In this document: positions 7,482 through 15,194 of the stretch, in pieces
Layout of the letters: every line of letters begins with the position of its first letter
Position numbering within the stretch: position 1 is the first letter of the stretch
NCBI RefSeq assembly: GCF_000426245.1
Contig: NZ_AUEZ01000008.1
Location: forward strand, 1-64,000
Direction of reading: 5' to 3'
Length of the DNA stretch: 64,000 nucleotides
Source: Bradyrhizobium sp. Ai1a-2
GTDB taxonomy: Bacteria > Pseudomonadota > Alphaproteobacteria > Rhizobiales > Xanthobacteraceae
Program-made: the position numbers and the translations under genes
The notes under the pieces: model-generated
Told to the model about the DNA's origin: nothing
The model's database searches: none
Seen by the model: the letters and a program-made list of their open reading frames with translations, nothing else

Positions 7482-8390
7482 ATGCCCACCTATCATGACA
7501 ATGTCACATCACTGACGCAGACCGGACAGGAAGTCGCGGCTGCGCCCGAGATTCGCACCATCGGTCTCGGCGATCTGCACCGCGCCCTGCAACTCGGCTG
7601 GGAGGATTTCAAGGCCGTACCAAGCCACGCCATCGTCCTGTGCGTGGTCTATCCGGTGCTTGGCCTCGTGCTTGCCCGCGTCGTGCATGGTTACTCCGTG
7701 CTGCCGTTGTTGTTCCCGCTGGCCGCGGGCTTCGCCATCCTCGGGCCATTTGCGGCGATCGGCCTCTATGAACTCAGCCGCCGCCGCGAGAATGGCGAGG
7801 AGCCTTCGGCATGGGACGCGATCGAGATCGTCCGCTCGCCGTCATTCGGCGCCATGCTCGGATTGGGCACGCTGCTATTTGCGCTGTTCGTGACCTGGAT
7901 CGCCACGGCGCAGGCCGTCTATGTGGAAGCGTTCGGTTATGCGACGGCCGCAGGAATCCCCGATTTCCTCACGCACGTGCTGACGACAGCGCAAGGTTGG
8001 TGGCTGATCCTGGTCGGCTGCGGCGTCGGCTTCCTCTTCGCCCTGCTCGCGCTTTGCATCAGCGTGGTGTCGTTCCCGATGATGCTCGACCGTCACGCCA
8101 CGACGGGTGAGGCCATGGTTACGTCGCTTCGCGCAGTCGCGCGTAATCCGGTCCCGATGGCCGCCTGGGGCCTGATCGTCGCGGTTTTGCTGGTGCTGGG
8201 AACGCTGCCATTCTTCCTCGGCCTTGCCATTGTCATTCCCCTGCTCGGCCATGCCACCTGGCATCTCTACCGGCAGGTGATCGTTCCCGATCCCAATGTG
8301 CAGCCGCTCCCGCCGCGTCCGCGCGAGCGAAAGCCTGCTGCCGACTTCCCCGCCAACCTGTTCCCATGGCGGCGGAAGAACAGCGCGTAA
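7482..8390 (+). CDS. DUF2189 integral membrane protein
   Basis: The 302-residue protein has a cytoplasmic N-terminal segment, the family signature 'LHRALQLGWEDFKAVPSHAIVL' leading into the first membrane helix, and about six hydrophobic segments in total. It ends with a Pro/Arg-rich tail. 'ALCISVVSFPMMLDRHATTGEAMVTSLRAVARNP' in the fifth-sixth helix connection is typical of DUF2189 proteins. Function is unknown. The ATG at 7482 follows GGAGGG about 11 nt upstream. A strong hairpin lies 22 bp after the stop. Confidence 0.85.
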   Translation: MPTYHDNVTSLTQTGQEVAAAPEIRTIGLGDLHRALQLGWEDFKAVPSHAIVLCVVYPVLGLVLARVVHGYSVLPLLFPLAAGFAILGPFAAIGLYELSRRRENGEEPSAWDAIEIVRSPSFGAMLGLGTLLFALFVTWIATAQAVYVEAFGYATAAGIPDFLTHVLTTAQGWWLILVGCGVGFLFALLALCISVVSFPMMLDRHATTGEAMVTSLRAVARNPVPMAAWGLIVAVLLVLGTLPFFLGLAIVIPLLGHATWHLYRQVIVPDPNVQPLPPRPRERKPAADFPANLFPWRRKNSA

Positions 8391-8412
8391 GCCTTCGGCA
8401 AATCTGTCCTAT

Positions 8413-8450
8413 CGTCTCCGGCCTGGTGCGCGAGCACCAGGCCGGAGACG
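8413..8450 (+). terminator. 17-bp perfect hairpin with GCGA tetraloop
   Basis: CGTCTCCGGCCTGGTGC (8413-8429) pairs perfectly with 8434-8450 across a four-base GCGA loop, a GNRA tetraloop. It lies just after the DUF2189 stop codon. There is no downstream T-run, so it is either a rho-independent terminator without a U tract or an mRNA 3'-end stabiliser. Confidence 0.6.
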
Positions 8451-8606
8451 CTTATGGTCCGGCTGCGGATGTGTCAGCGCTCGGCATGGTAAATTGACTT
8501 GCTCATGCAACGGCGACAAGCCTTGTTTTGGCCGCTCTTGCCGCAAACATTTGGTAGCGTTTCGAGATTAGTGTCGATGATGCGTCGACATGGAGTGAAT
8601 GATTTC

Positions 8607-9419
8607 ATGGGCTTTCACTTTTCCCTGCGGACTGCATTGGGAGCCCTGCTCCTGACCTTGACCACGCCTTCGTTCGCTGCGACCTGCGGCAGCGGCTCGT
8701 TTGACGCTTGGCTGGACGACTTCAAGAAGGAAGCGGCATCGAAGGGGATTTCGCAGTCCGCAATCCAGGTCGGCCTGAACGGCGTCACGCTCGACAAGAC
8801 CGTGCTGACGCGCGACCAGTCGCAGAAGGTGTTCAGTCAGACCTTCGAGGAATTCTCCGGACGCATGGTCCCGCCTCGCCTCACCCGCGGCGCCAACATG
8901 ATGAAGCAGTATGGCTCGGTGCTGTCCCGCATCGAGGAACAGTATGGCGTGCCAGGCGAGGTGCTGGTGGCGATCTGGGGACTGGAGACCGATTTCGGCG
9001 TCAACATCGGCAAATTCCCAACCATGCGGGCGCTGGCGACGCTCGCCTATGATTGCCGCCGCTCCGATATGTTCAAGGCCGAGCTGTTGGATGCGCTCCG
9101 CATCATCGAGCGCGGCGATGTCCCGCCGCAGGAACTGCGGGGTGCGTGGGCCGGCGAAATCGGCCAGACCCAGTTCATGCCGTCGAACTACATCAAATTC
9201 GCAGTCGATTTCGACGGCAACGGCCGCCGCGATCTCCTGCACAGCGCGCCCGATGTGCTGGCCTCGACCGCAAATTTCTTCGCCAACCACGGCTGGCAAC
9301 GCGGCAAGGATTGGGAGCCAGGCAGTCCGAACTTCGCGGTGATCCAGCAATGGAACAAGAGCGAGGTCTATTCGCGGACCGTCGCGTATTTTGCCACCCA
9401 GCTCACCCGCGTACCGTAA
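8607..9419 (+). CDS. MltB-like lytic murein transglycosylase
   Basis: The 270-residue protein has an N-terminal signal peptide ('FSLRTALGALLLTLTTPSFA') and an MltB-type transglycosylase domain. 'GEVLVAIWGLETDFGVNIGKFPTMRALATLAYD' carries the catalytic Glu in GLETDFG; 'AWAGEIGQTQFMPSNYIKFAVDFDGNGRRDL' and 'STANFFANHGWQRGKDW' are further family blocks. It would cleave glycan strands in the periplasm with 1,6-anhydro product formation. The frame opens earlier, but the ATG at 8607 places the signal peptide correctly and follows a GGAG sequence. It lacks the C-terminal peptidoglycan-binding domain present in some relatives. Confidence 0.9.
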   Translation: MGFHFSLRTALGALLLTLTTPSFAATCGSGSFDAWLDDFKKEAASKGISQSAIQVGLNGVTLDKTVLTRDQSQKVFSQTFEEFSGRMVPPRLTRGANMMKQYGSVLSRIEEQYGVPGEVLVAIWGLETDFGVNIGKFPTMRALATLAYDCRRSDMFKAELLDALRIIERGDVPPQELRGAWAGEIGQTQFMPSNYIKFAVDFDGNGRRDLLHSAPDVLASTANFFANHGWQRGKDWEPGSPNFAVIQQWNKSEVYSRTVAYFATQLTRVP

Positions 9420-9420
9420 A

Positions 9421-9492
9421 GCGTTTTCGAGCGAAGCATGCCCTCGGACTTGATCCGAGGGTGGACACCGGCTCGCGAAGAAAAGGCGTCAA
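9421..9492 (+). repeat. GCGTTTTCGAGCGAAG family element with nested 25-bp hairpin insertion
   Basis: The element matches the uninterrupted copy at 34941-34992, except that a 25-bp segment (9437-9461) is inserted exactly between GCGTTTTCGAGCGAAG and TGGACACCGG. The insert folds as CCCTCGGA/TCCGAGGG with a CTTGA loop. This is direct evidence for one small repeat inserting into another. Confidence 0.75.
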
Positions 9493-9561
9493 AAAGAACC
9501 AAGCGCTCCCCGGTTTTAGGGAGCCGATCGCCGTGGGACGATCGGCGCCCTTGAGAGAGTC

Positions 9562-9825
9562 TTACTTCACCTCGCCGGCGTGCATCGCCTTGTTCAGATG
9601 CGCCGCGCACACGCCCATCTTGCCACCGAGCAGAGCGTCCTGCGCTTGCGCCATCTCCTTTTGCGCCACGATTTTGCCTGGACCGTCCGCCATCGTCTCG
9701 ACTGCGGATTCGGTCTTGGCGAGATTGTCGCCGCTGCAGCCGACCGTGACCTTGGCGGCGTGGGCGGGAACGGCGGCGTAAGCAATGAAAGCCATCGCGG
9801 TCGCTGCAATCAGTTTGTTGCGCAT
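9562..9825 (-). CDS. small exported protein of unknown function
   Basis: The 87-residue protein starts with a signal peptide ('RNKLIAATAMAFIAYAAVPAHA', cleavage after AHA) and a mature part of about 63 residues with two Cys ('VTVGCSGDNL' and 'MGVCAAHLNKAMHAG') that could form a disulfide. I do not recognise the family beyond small periplasmic proteins of bradyrhizobia. I chose the ATG at 9825 over the longer frame because it puts the signal peptide at the N terminus. A weak foldback (9523-9546) lies downstream. Confidence 0.65.
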   Translation of the reverse strand: MRNKLIAATAMAFIAYAAVPAHAAKVTVGCSGDNLAKTESAVETMADGPGKIVAQKEMAQAQDALLGGKMGVCAAHLNKAMHAGEVK

Positions 9826-10671
9826 AGTATTTTCCCCATTTTCTGTTTTATTTGAACGGAAGCCGACGTGATTGCCGGAATCCGTGACAACGATTGTTCG
9901 CTCATCATCGAAAAGTTCAGAATGAATTCCGCGCGATAGAGATGTGATCGACGCTGCGAGCAAGGCACGCATGCGTTGCATCGATTTTTCATTACAGCCC
10001 GGTAAGGAAACGAGGGCCGCGCGGGATCATTGCCGAGGTGTTCGGTCCCTCTGCTCATGATCCGCCTGTCAGTGGACGGGGAGTTGAACGTTCAGCATCG
10101 TCGGGAACCATCCTTCGGGATGGCGGACATCGGCGGTCAGGCTGAGGCTCCGTAGTCCGCCCGGTCGAACGATGCTGGCTTGGCTCAGGTCGGCATGCGA
10201 CATCCGATCCCGGAGGACATCCCCCTTGAAGGAGAGGAATATTCTTCCAAATTACTCCCCACCAAGAACTGATATTTTGTTCATTTCTACGGTGGCGCGG
10301 CATGCGAATCACGCATGTGCAGCTGGCTAGACCGAGTCGCGGTCGGCACGAAGGCGATAGGTTCCGAAGCGGAACATTTGATTTCAGGTCCATCAGCAAC
10401 CATCTGTGACGGGTGCGACGGCAGTAACGCGCATATAGCAAACCCGTGATGTTACGGACTTTTCTGATCAACACGCCGCCGCCATTGGTCCGTTGGCGCC
10501 TCGTCAGGCAGCTATGCTGAAGGGGTTAAGCGGACCTTACCAGCGTCATGCATTTTCCACTTAGCTGCACCGCAACATAGGAACTACCGCGCTGCATCAA
10601 CTCAACCTATGTTCATTTCATCGACGATGAAGCTTTCGATAAGGCTGAATCGCAATTTCTAGGAGACTACC
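9826..10671. other. gene-free interval upstream of the DUF1127 gene
   Basis: About 845 bp with no protein-like open frame. The longest frame (10055-10474, minus) has low-complexity shadow composition and no RBS. Visible features are an AACATAGG ... CCTATGTT inverted repeat (near 10573-10611, about 26-bp spacing) in front of the DUF1127 gene, which could be an operator. I did not find a GGAAC-N17-CGTT general-stress promoter. Confidence 0.5.
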
Positions 10672-10824
10672 ATGTTACTCTCGCTCATCCGCATGATCCG
10701 GGCTTTCCGTGATTATCAGCGTAATGTTGCCGAGCTGTCGCAGCTTAGCGATCGCGAGCTGGCGGACATCGGCCTCGATCGCTCTGATATTCCGCGCGTG
10801 GCCTCTGGGCACTACAACGGCTGA
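10672..10824 (+). CDS. DUF1127 (YjiS-like) small protein
   Basis: This 50-residue gene starts at an ATG preceded by AGGAGA 7 nt upstream. The translation begins MLLSLIRMIRAFRDYQR and contains the DUF1127 signature 'LSDRELADIGLDRSDIPRVA'. Small proteins of this family are arginine-rich, often abundant in alphaproteobacteria, and in Agrobacterium have been linked to RNA turnover and phosphate or stress responses. A clear terminator follows 29 bp after the stop, so it is a monocistronic gene. Confidence in the family is high; the role here is unknown. Confidence 0.88.
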   Translation: MLLSLIRMIRAFRDYQRNVAELSQLSDRELADIGLDRSDIPRVASGHYNG

Positions 10825-10852
10825 CCCTTCGTCAGCCCATCAATGAACGGAC

Positions 10853-10890
10853 AACGCCCGCTGCTTTTGCGGGCGTTCTCGTATTCTCTC
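10853..10890 (+). terminator. rho-independent terminator of the DUF1127 gene
   Basis: AACGCCCGC (10853-10861) pairs with GCGGGCGTT (10869-10877) around a TGCTTTT loop and is followed by a pyrimidine-rich tract CTCGTATTCTCTC. The T-run is broken, but the hairpin position just beyond the short gene supports termination. Confidence 0.75.
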
Positions 10891-10949
10891 CCCAGTTTCT
10901 CTGCCCGGTTTCAGATGCGCTCGCGGGAAAAACGCGCTAACGCTGCGCG

Positions 10950-12383
10950 ATGAGCGTGACCAAGCCTTCTCCAGATCCTGTCCACATCATCGGCGCCGGC
11001 TTGGCCGGTTCTGAAGCCGCCTGGCAGGTGGCGAGCGCCGGCGGGCGCGTGGTGTTGCACGAGATGCGCCCACAGCGGATGACCGAAGCCCATCGCACCG
11101 ATGGCCTTGCCGAGCTCGTCTGCTCCAACTCCTTCCGCTCCGATGACGCCGCCAACAATGCCGTCGGCCTGCTGCATGCCGAAATGCGGCGGCTCGGCTC
11201 CCTGATCATGCGCGCCGCCGACGCCAACCAGGTACCCGCCGGCGGGGCGCTCGCGGTCGATCGCGAGGGGTTTTCCGCCGCCGTCACCAAGGCTCTCAAC
11301 GACCACCCCTTGATCGAGATTCGCCGCGAGGAGATCGCCGGGCTTCCGCCCGCCGATTGGCGCAACGTGATCGTTGCGACGGGCCCCCTCACCTCGGCGC
11401 CGCTGGCAGACGCCATCCGCGAGCTCACCGACGAAAGCGCGCTCGCGTTCTTCGATGCGATCGCGCCGATCGTGCACAAAGACTCCATCGACATGAGCGT
11501 GGCGTGGTTCCAGTCGCGCTACGACAAGGTCGGGCCGGGCGGCACCGGAGCCGACTACATCAATTGCCCGATGACGAAGGAGCAGTACGACGCGTTCGTC
11601 GATGCGCTTCTGGCCGGCGAGAAGGTGGACTTCAAGGACTGGGAGACCAACACGCCGTACTTCGACGGCTGCCTGCCTGTCGAGGTCATGGCCGAACGCG
11701 GCCGCGAGACCCTGCGGCACGGTCCGATGAAGCCGGTCGGCCTCACCAATCCACACGATCCCACAACCAAGCCCTACGCGATCGTGCAGCTTCGCCAGGA
11801 CAACAAGCTCGGCACGCTCTACAACATGGTCGGCTTCCAGACCAAGCTGAAGCATGGCGCGCAGCAGCGCGTGTTCCGGACCATTCCGGGCCTTGAGCAG
11901 GCTGAATTCGCCAGGCTCGGCGGACTTCACCGCAACACCTTCCTTAACTCGCCCAAGCTTCTCGATTCACAACTTCGCCTGCGCGCCGAGCCGCGATTGC
12001 GCTTCGCCGGCCAGATGACCGGCTGCGAAGGCTATGTGGAGTCCGCCAGCATCGGCCTTCTCACCGGTCTCTGTGCCGCGGCAGACACTCGCGGGCATTC
12101 GCTGGCTCCCCCGCCGCCCACCACGGCGCTGGGCGCATTGCTCGGCCACATCACCGGCGGCCATATCGAGACCATCGACACGGGACCGCGCTCATTCCAG
12201 CCGATGAACATCAATTTCGGCCTGTTCCCGCCGCTGTCCAGCGTGCCAACGAAGAAACCTGACGGCACGCGGCTCCGCCGCAACGAGAAGACGGTCGCGA
12301 AGAAGCAGGCGATGTCCGCCCGCGCGCTCGCCGACCTCGACCGCTGGATATCGGACCATCTGCACGTCGCGGCGGCGGCCTGA
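10950..12383 (+). CDS. trmFO: TrmFO: folate/FAD-dependent tRNA (uracil-5-)-methyltransferase
   Basis: This 477-residue enzyme makes 5-methyluridine at position 54 of tRNA, using methylene-tetrahydrofolate and FAD rather than S-adenosylmethionine. The FAD dinucleotide-binding motif '[21 protein letters not shown]' opens the protein (split for naming), followed by the family signature '[30 protein letters not shown]' whose Cys is the nucleophile, and '[22 protein letters not shown]' toward the C terminus. Length agrees with the family. It is followed 3 bp later by a kinase-like gene and is probably cotranscribed with it. Confidence 0.96.
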   Translation: MSVTKPSPDPVHIIGAGLAGSEAAWQVASAGGRVVLHEMRPQRMTEAHRTDGLAELVCSNSFRSDDAANNAVGLLHAEMRRLGSLIMRAADANQVPAGGALAVDREGFSAAVTKALNDHPLIEIRREEIAGLPPADWRNVIVATGPLTSAPLADAIRELTDESALAFFDAIAPIVHKDSIDMSVAWFQSRYDKVGPGGTGADYINCPMTKEQYDAFVDALLAGEKVDFKDWETNTPYFDGCLPVEVMAERGRETLRHGPMKPVGLTNPHDPTTKPYAIVQLRQDNKLGTLYNMVGFQTKLKHGAQQRVFRTIPGLEQAEFARLGGLHRNTFLNSPKLLDSQLRLRAEPRLRFAGQMTGCEGYVESASIGLLTGLCAAADTRGHSLAPPPPTTALGALLGHITGGHIETIDTGPRSFQPMNINFGLFPPLSSVPTKKPDGTRLRRNEKTVAKKQAMSARALADLDRWISDHLHVAAAA

Positions 12384-12386
12384 GCC

Positions 12387-13490
12387 ATGAGCTTGCCGAA
12401 AGACGACGCCGCCACCCTGTCGGCGCGATGGCGCGAAGGTGTCCTGCTCAAGCGCGACGTGTTCTCTACTGTCGAGCGCGGCCGTTTTCGCAGCGAGACC
12501 GGCGAAATCGATGCGGTGCTGCGCCGGCTCGACCAGGTGCCGTTCTGGTCGTTTCCACTGGCGCTGCACCTGTTTTCGCGCGAGCGACGGGCGCTGTCGC
12601 TGGCCCGCGACCTCGACGTCGGACCGAAACTGCTCTGGGCTGGACAACGCGCGCTGGCGCGCGGCTTCATCGACGGCGTGGCGCTGCACCTGGCCAAGCC
12701 GCATGGCGATGTCGCCTATTTCCGTTCGGCCAAGGATGCGCTGCGCCGACTGCATCGCGCCGGCATCTGCCACAACGATCTCGCCAAGGAGCAGAACTGG
12801 TTGGTCGGCCGCGACGGCCGCGCCTATCTCACCGATTTCCAGCTCGCCGCCTGCTTCAAGCGCCGCAGCCGCCTGTTCCGCATCGCAGCCTATGAAGATC
12901 TGCGGCATCTCCTGAAGCACAAGCGCAGCTATGCGCCGGATGCGTTGACCCCGAAGGAACGCAAGATCCTCGCACGCAAGTCAGTCGTCGCCAGCATCTG
13001 GCTCAAGACCGGCAAGAAGGTCTACCAGGCGATCACCCGCGGCCTCTTCAATTTCACCGATCGCGAGGGCGGCGGCCGGCGGCTGGTCAATGATGCGCCG
13101 GTCCTGGTCGATCTGATCCGGAAGAACCCGGAGGTCCGCGACACCGCGATCGTTGCCTTCGCCGACCGACGGGTCGGCGTCGGCCTCTATGCCTTCGTGG
13201 AAGCCGACGAGGTCGCGCTGGAGAAGAAGCTGCGCAACACGCTTGCCTCTGCCAAAGGCGTCAAGCCGCCCGAGCACATCCAGATCGTCCATGCGCTACC
13301 GCGCGATGCTGCGGGCAAGCCACGCACGGAGATATTGCAGCTCGTGGCGATGAACCAGATCGACCTGATCGAGCCAATGATGCGGAACGAGGCCGACCGC
13401 GCCTTCCTCAAGGACATCCTTGAGCAACGCAAGAACCTTCGCGACCGATTCAATTTCGAGGTCGCCGAGATGGACCGGCAGACGCGGTAG
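12387..13490 (+). CDS. kinase-like protein fused to an adenylate-ligase C-terminal-like domain
   Basis: This 367-residue protein has an N-terminal kinase-like part (about residues 15-200) with 'HNDLAKEQNWLV' (H129, D131, N137), a match to the catalytic loop HxDxxxxN, and 'YLTDFQLA' (D150), a DFG motif with Gln in place of Gly. The nucleotide loop and lysine are not obvious, as in Kdo/RIO-type lipopolysaccharide kinases. The C-terminal part (about 235-325) resembles the small swinging domain of acyl-CoA synthetases: 'VRDTAIVAFADRRVGVGLYAFVE' and 'LPRDAAGKPRTEIL', where K311 matches the catalytic A10 lysine. No adenylation N-domain is present. It is 3 bp behind trmFO. The kinase assignment is sound; the second domain is a pattern-based inference. 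Confidence 0.75.
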   Translation: MSLPKDDAATLSARWREGVLLKRDVFSTVERGRFRSETGEIDAVLRRLDQVPFWSFPLALHLFSRERRALSLARDLDVGPKLLWAGQRALARGFIDGVALHLAKPHGDVAYFRSAKDALRRLHRAGICHNDLAKEQNWLVGRDGRAYLTDFQLAACFKRRSRLFRIAAYEDLRHLLKHKRSYAPDALTPKERKILARKSVVASIWLKTGKKVYQAITRGLFNFTDREGGGRRLVNDAPVLVDLIRKNPEVRDTAIVAFADRRVGVGLYAFVEADEVALEKKLRNTLASAKGVKPPEHIQIVHALPRDAAGKPRTEILQLVAMNQIDLIEPMMRNEADRAFLKDILEQRKNLRDRFNFEVAEMDRQTR

Positions 13491-13496
13491 AGCTTC

Positions 13497-13586
13497 GGTT
13501 CTGATGGAATCAGAACCAAAGCTTTAGATTCTTGTTTGACGCGTTTGCTTGACGCGAACCGGTGTCCACTTCGCTCGAAAACGCGC
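13497..13586. repeat. GGTTCTGAT hairpin plus GCGTTTTCGAGCGAAG-family element (inverted)
   Basis: A 9-bp stem GGTTCTGAT/ATCAGAACC (13497-13517) lies just after the stop of the kinase-like gene, followed at 13534-13586 by an inverted copy of the element seen at 9421 and 34941 (GACGCGAACCGGTGTCCACTTCGCTCGAAAACGCG, read in parts). The same association of hairpin and element occurs at 34941-35044, so they travel as one unit. Confidence 0.7.
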
Positions 13587-13663
13587 TGATCATTCTGCAA
13601 TCGCCACCTCAACGCCATCGTTGCAAAGCAATCTTGGAATCGAATCCAAGGAGAGTGTTTTCG

Positions 13664-13939
13664 ATGCCGCTAGCGCGGGGCAAGATTGGCGGACATGATT
13701 CCGAGCGGCTGGCGTTCACGTTCACGATGCTTAGCGAAGGCGAAACCGTGGAGTGTCAGATCAGCGACGCCGCGATGGACGAGCTTGCGGGGACGCGCGG
13801 CACGCCGAGCATGGCGCGGCAGGGACAGTTTGTGTCGCTGCGTGACGAAATCGAGAAGATCGCATCCGACCTGTTCGAGGCCGGCCCGGTCGTGAAGGGC
13901 CGCACGATCAGGATCTTTACCAAACACATCGGCAAGTAG
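13664..13939 (+). CDS. DUF1488 domain protein
   Basis: The 91-residue protein matches DUF1488: 'RLAFTFTMLSEGETVECQISDAAMDELAG', followed by 'FVSLRDEIEKIASDLFEAG' and a basic end. Family function is unknown. The ATG at 13664 is preceded by AAGGAGA 9 nt upstream, better than any earlier start in this frame. It converges with the phytoene-synthase-like gene with a 9-bp gap. Confidence 0.8.
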   Translation: MPLARGKIGGHDSERLAFTFTMLSEGETVECQISDAAMDELAGTRGTPSMARQGQFVSLRDEIEKIASDLFEAGPVVKGRTIRIFTKHIGK

Positions 13940-13948
13940 CGCGCGGCG

Positions 13949-14809
13949 TCAGCCGCCGAATTCCCGTCGCCGCGACGCCCGCCACGTGGTCCACAGCACG
14001 CGCAGGCGTGATGTGACCTGCGGAACGAACGGGTCGCTGTTAGCCCGCGACATCCGCGCGAGATCACGCTCGACCAGCGCCAATGGCAGGAAGATCGGCC
14101 GCACCGCCGGCGGAACCGTCGGCAGCAGTGAGAGCGCGGTCTTGAGATGGCTCCTCGCCTCGCCGACGAGTTGGTCGATCGCCGCGCGTAGCTGCGGCGT
14201 CTGCTTGCCGGAGAATACGTCTTCGATTCCGCCGCCGTGCTGCTCAAGGAATTGCAGCGGCAGGAACAATTGCCGCCGCGAAGCGTCGCGCGGCAGTGCG
14301 GCGATCACTTGCGCGATACCTTGCGCGAGTCCAGCATGCTGCGCGAGGTGACCGATCTCGTCTGACGGCCGCGCGATCACGCGCGCAGCAAGCGAGAACA
14401 GCGCCGAGGCGGTCTCGTTGAGATAGCCCTCGAGCGCGGCCATCGACGGCATCGGATCGTTGTAGAGATCGAACTGGTGCTCCTCGACCAGCCGCGACAG
14501 CGGCTCGACGGGCAGCCGGAAATTCCTGATCGCGAGCAACAGCTCCGCTGCGACTGGATTGCCCTCGACGCTGCCATGGCCGCTGCCCGCGAGCATGTCG
14601 GTCCACCATTGCAGGCGTATCTCGCCGGGCAGAGGCTGGCTGACCAGTTCATGAACCCGGGAAATTTCGGCGTTGAAGGCATAGATCGCGAGCAGCGCCC
14701 GGCGCTCGCGCGCCGGCACGAACAGCGTAGAGGCATAGCGCGCGAAATCATGCGTGCGCACGAGATCGGCGCAGAACGCCGCGGCGTCCGTGCCGCCGGG
14801 CTCTGTCAT
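13949..14809 (-). CDS. phytoene/squalene synthase-family protein, NDUFAF6-like
   Basis: The 286-residue protein has an isoprenoid-synthase fold of the squalene/phytoene synthase family. The usual first Asp-rich motif is replaced by 'AIYAFNAEISRVHE' (about residues 41-54), and later segments 'EEHQFDLYNDPMPSMAALEGYLNETASALFSLA' and 'GLAQGIAQVIAALPRDASRRQLFLP' match the subgroup containing mitochondrial complex I assembly factor NDUFAF6. Loss of the acidic residues argues against carotenoid or hopanoid synthesis. It overlaps the preceding Mth938-like gene by ATGA and is the last gene of the yajC-secD-secF operon. A role in complex I assembly is inferred from the homology and linkage. Confidence 0.82.
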   Translation of the reverse strand: MTEPGGTDAAAFCADLVRTHDFARYASTLFVPARERRALLAIYAFNAEISRVHELVSQPLPGEIRLQWWTDMLAGSGHGSVEGNPVAAELLLAIRNFRLPVEPLSRLVEEHQFDLYNDPMPSMAALEGYLNETASALFSLAARVIARPSDEIGHLAQHAGLAQGIAQVIAALPRDASRRQLFLPLQFLEQHGGGIEDVFSGKQTPQLRAAIDQLVGEARSHLKTALSLLPTVPPAVRPIFLPLALVERDLARMSRANSDPFVPQVTSRLRVLWTTWRASRRREFGG

Positions 14810-15189
14810 GGCACCGCAATCAGCGCCGCCGCCACCCGCCGCCGCTCGCCCATCATGATGTTGTAGGTGCGGATCGCAGGTCCCGTCTGCATCGTGTCCA
14901 GCACCACATGCACCGCGCGCAAGGCGTCGCGCAGCGCCTTCGGCGCTATCCATGTTTCCGTGCCGGTGCCGACGATCAGCGTGTCGATGATGTTGGCCTT
15001 CGCGAACACACGCTCGAGCGAGTATCGGTCGATCTGCTGCGGCGTCGTCACCGGCCAGGCCCAGATCCCATCGGGCAGGCAGAGCAGCGAGCCGCGATGC
15101 GACATATCGGCAAACGCAAATCCGCCCTTGCCGTAGGCCTCGATCGGCGCCGACCTCGGAAGATGCGGAGCGTCCGAGGATTGAGCCAT
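14806..15189 (-). CDS. Mth938-like domain protein, NDUFAF3-like
   Basis: The 127-residue protein has the MTH938/DUF498 fold: 'IEAYGKGGFAFADMSHRGSLLCLPDGIWAWPV', 'ANIIDTLIVGTGTETWIAPKALRDALRA' and 'VVLDTMQTGPAIRTYNIMMGERRRVAAALIAV'. The human relative NDUFAF3 is a complex I assembly factor. It lies 5 bp after secF and overlaps the next gene by four bases. Linkage of this family with secDF is a known feature of alphaproteobacteria. Its biochemical activity is unknown. Confidence 0.88.
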   Translation of the reverse strand: MAQSSDAPHLPRSAPIEAYGKGGFAFADMSHRGSLLCLPDGIWAWPVTTPQQIDRYSLERVFAKANIIDTLIVGTGTETWIAPKALRDALRAVHVVLDTMQTGPAIRTYNIMMGERRRVAAALIAVP

Positions 15190-15194
15190 GGTCG

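Noticed and set aside
10055..10474. 139-codon minus-strand frame
   Set aside because: No domain, no RBS and shadow-like composition; the interval is better read as non-coding.
13949..14809. Carotenoid or hopanoid biosynthesis gene
   Set aside because: The first Asp-rich catalytic motif is missing and the neighbours are secDF and an NDUFAF3-like gene, not terpenoid genes.
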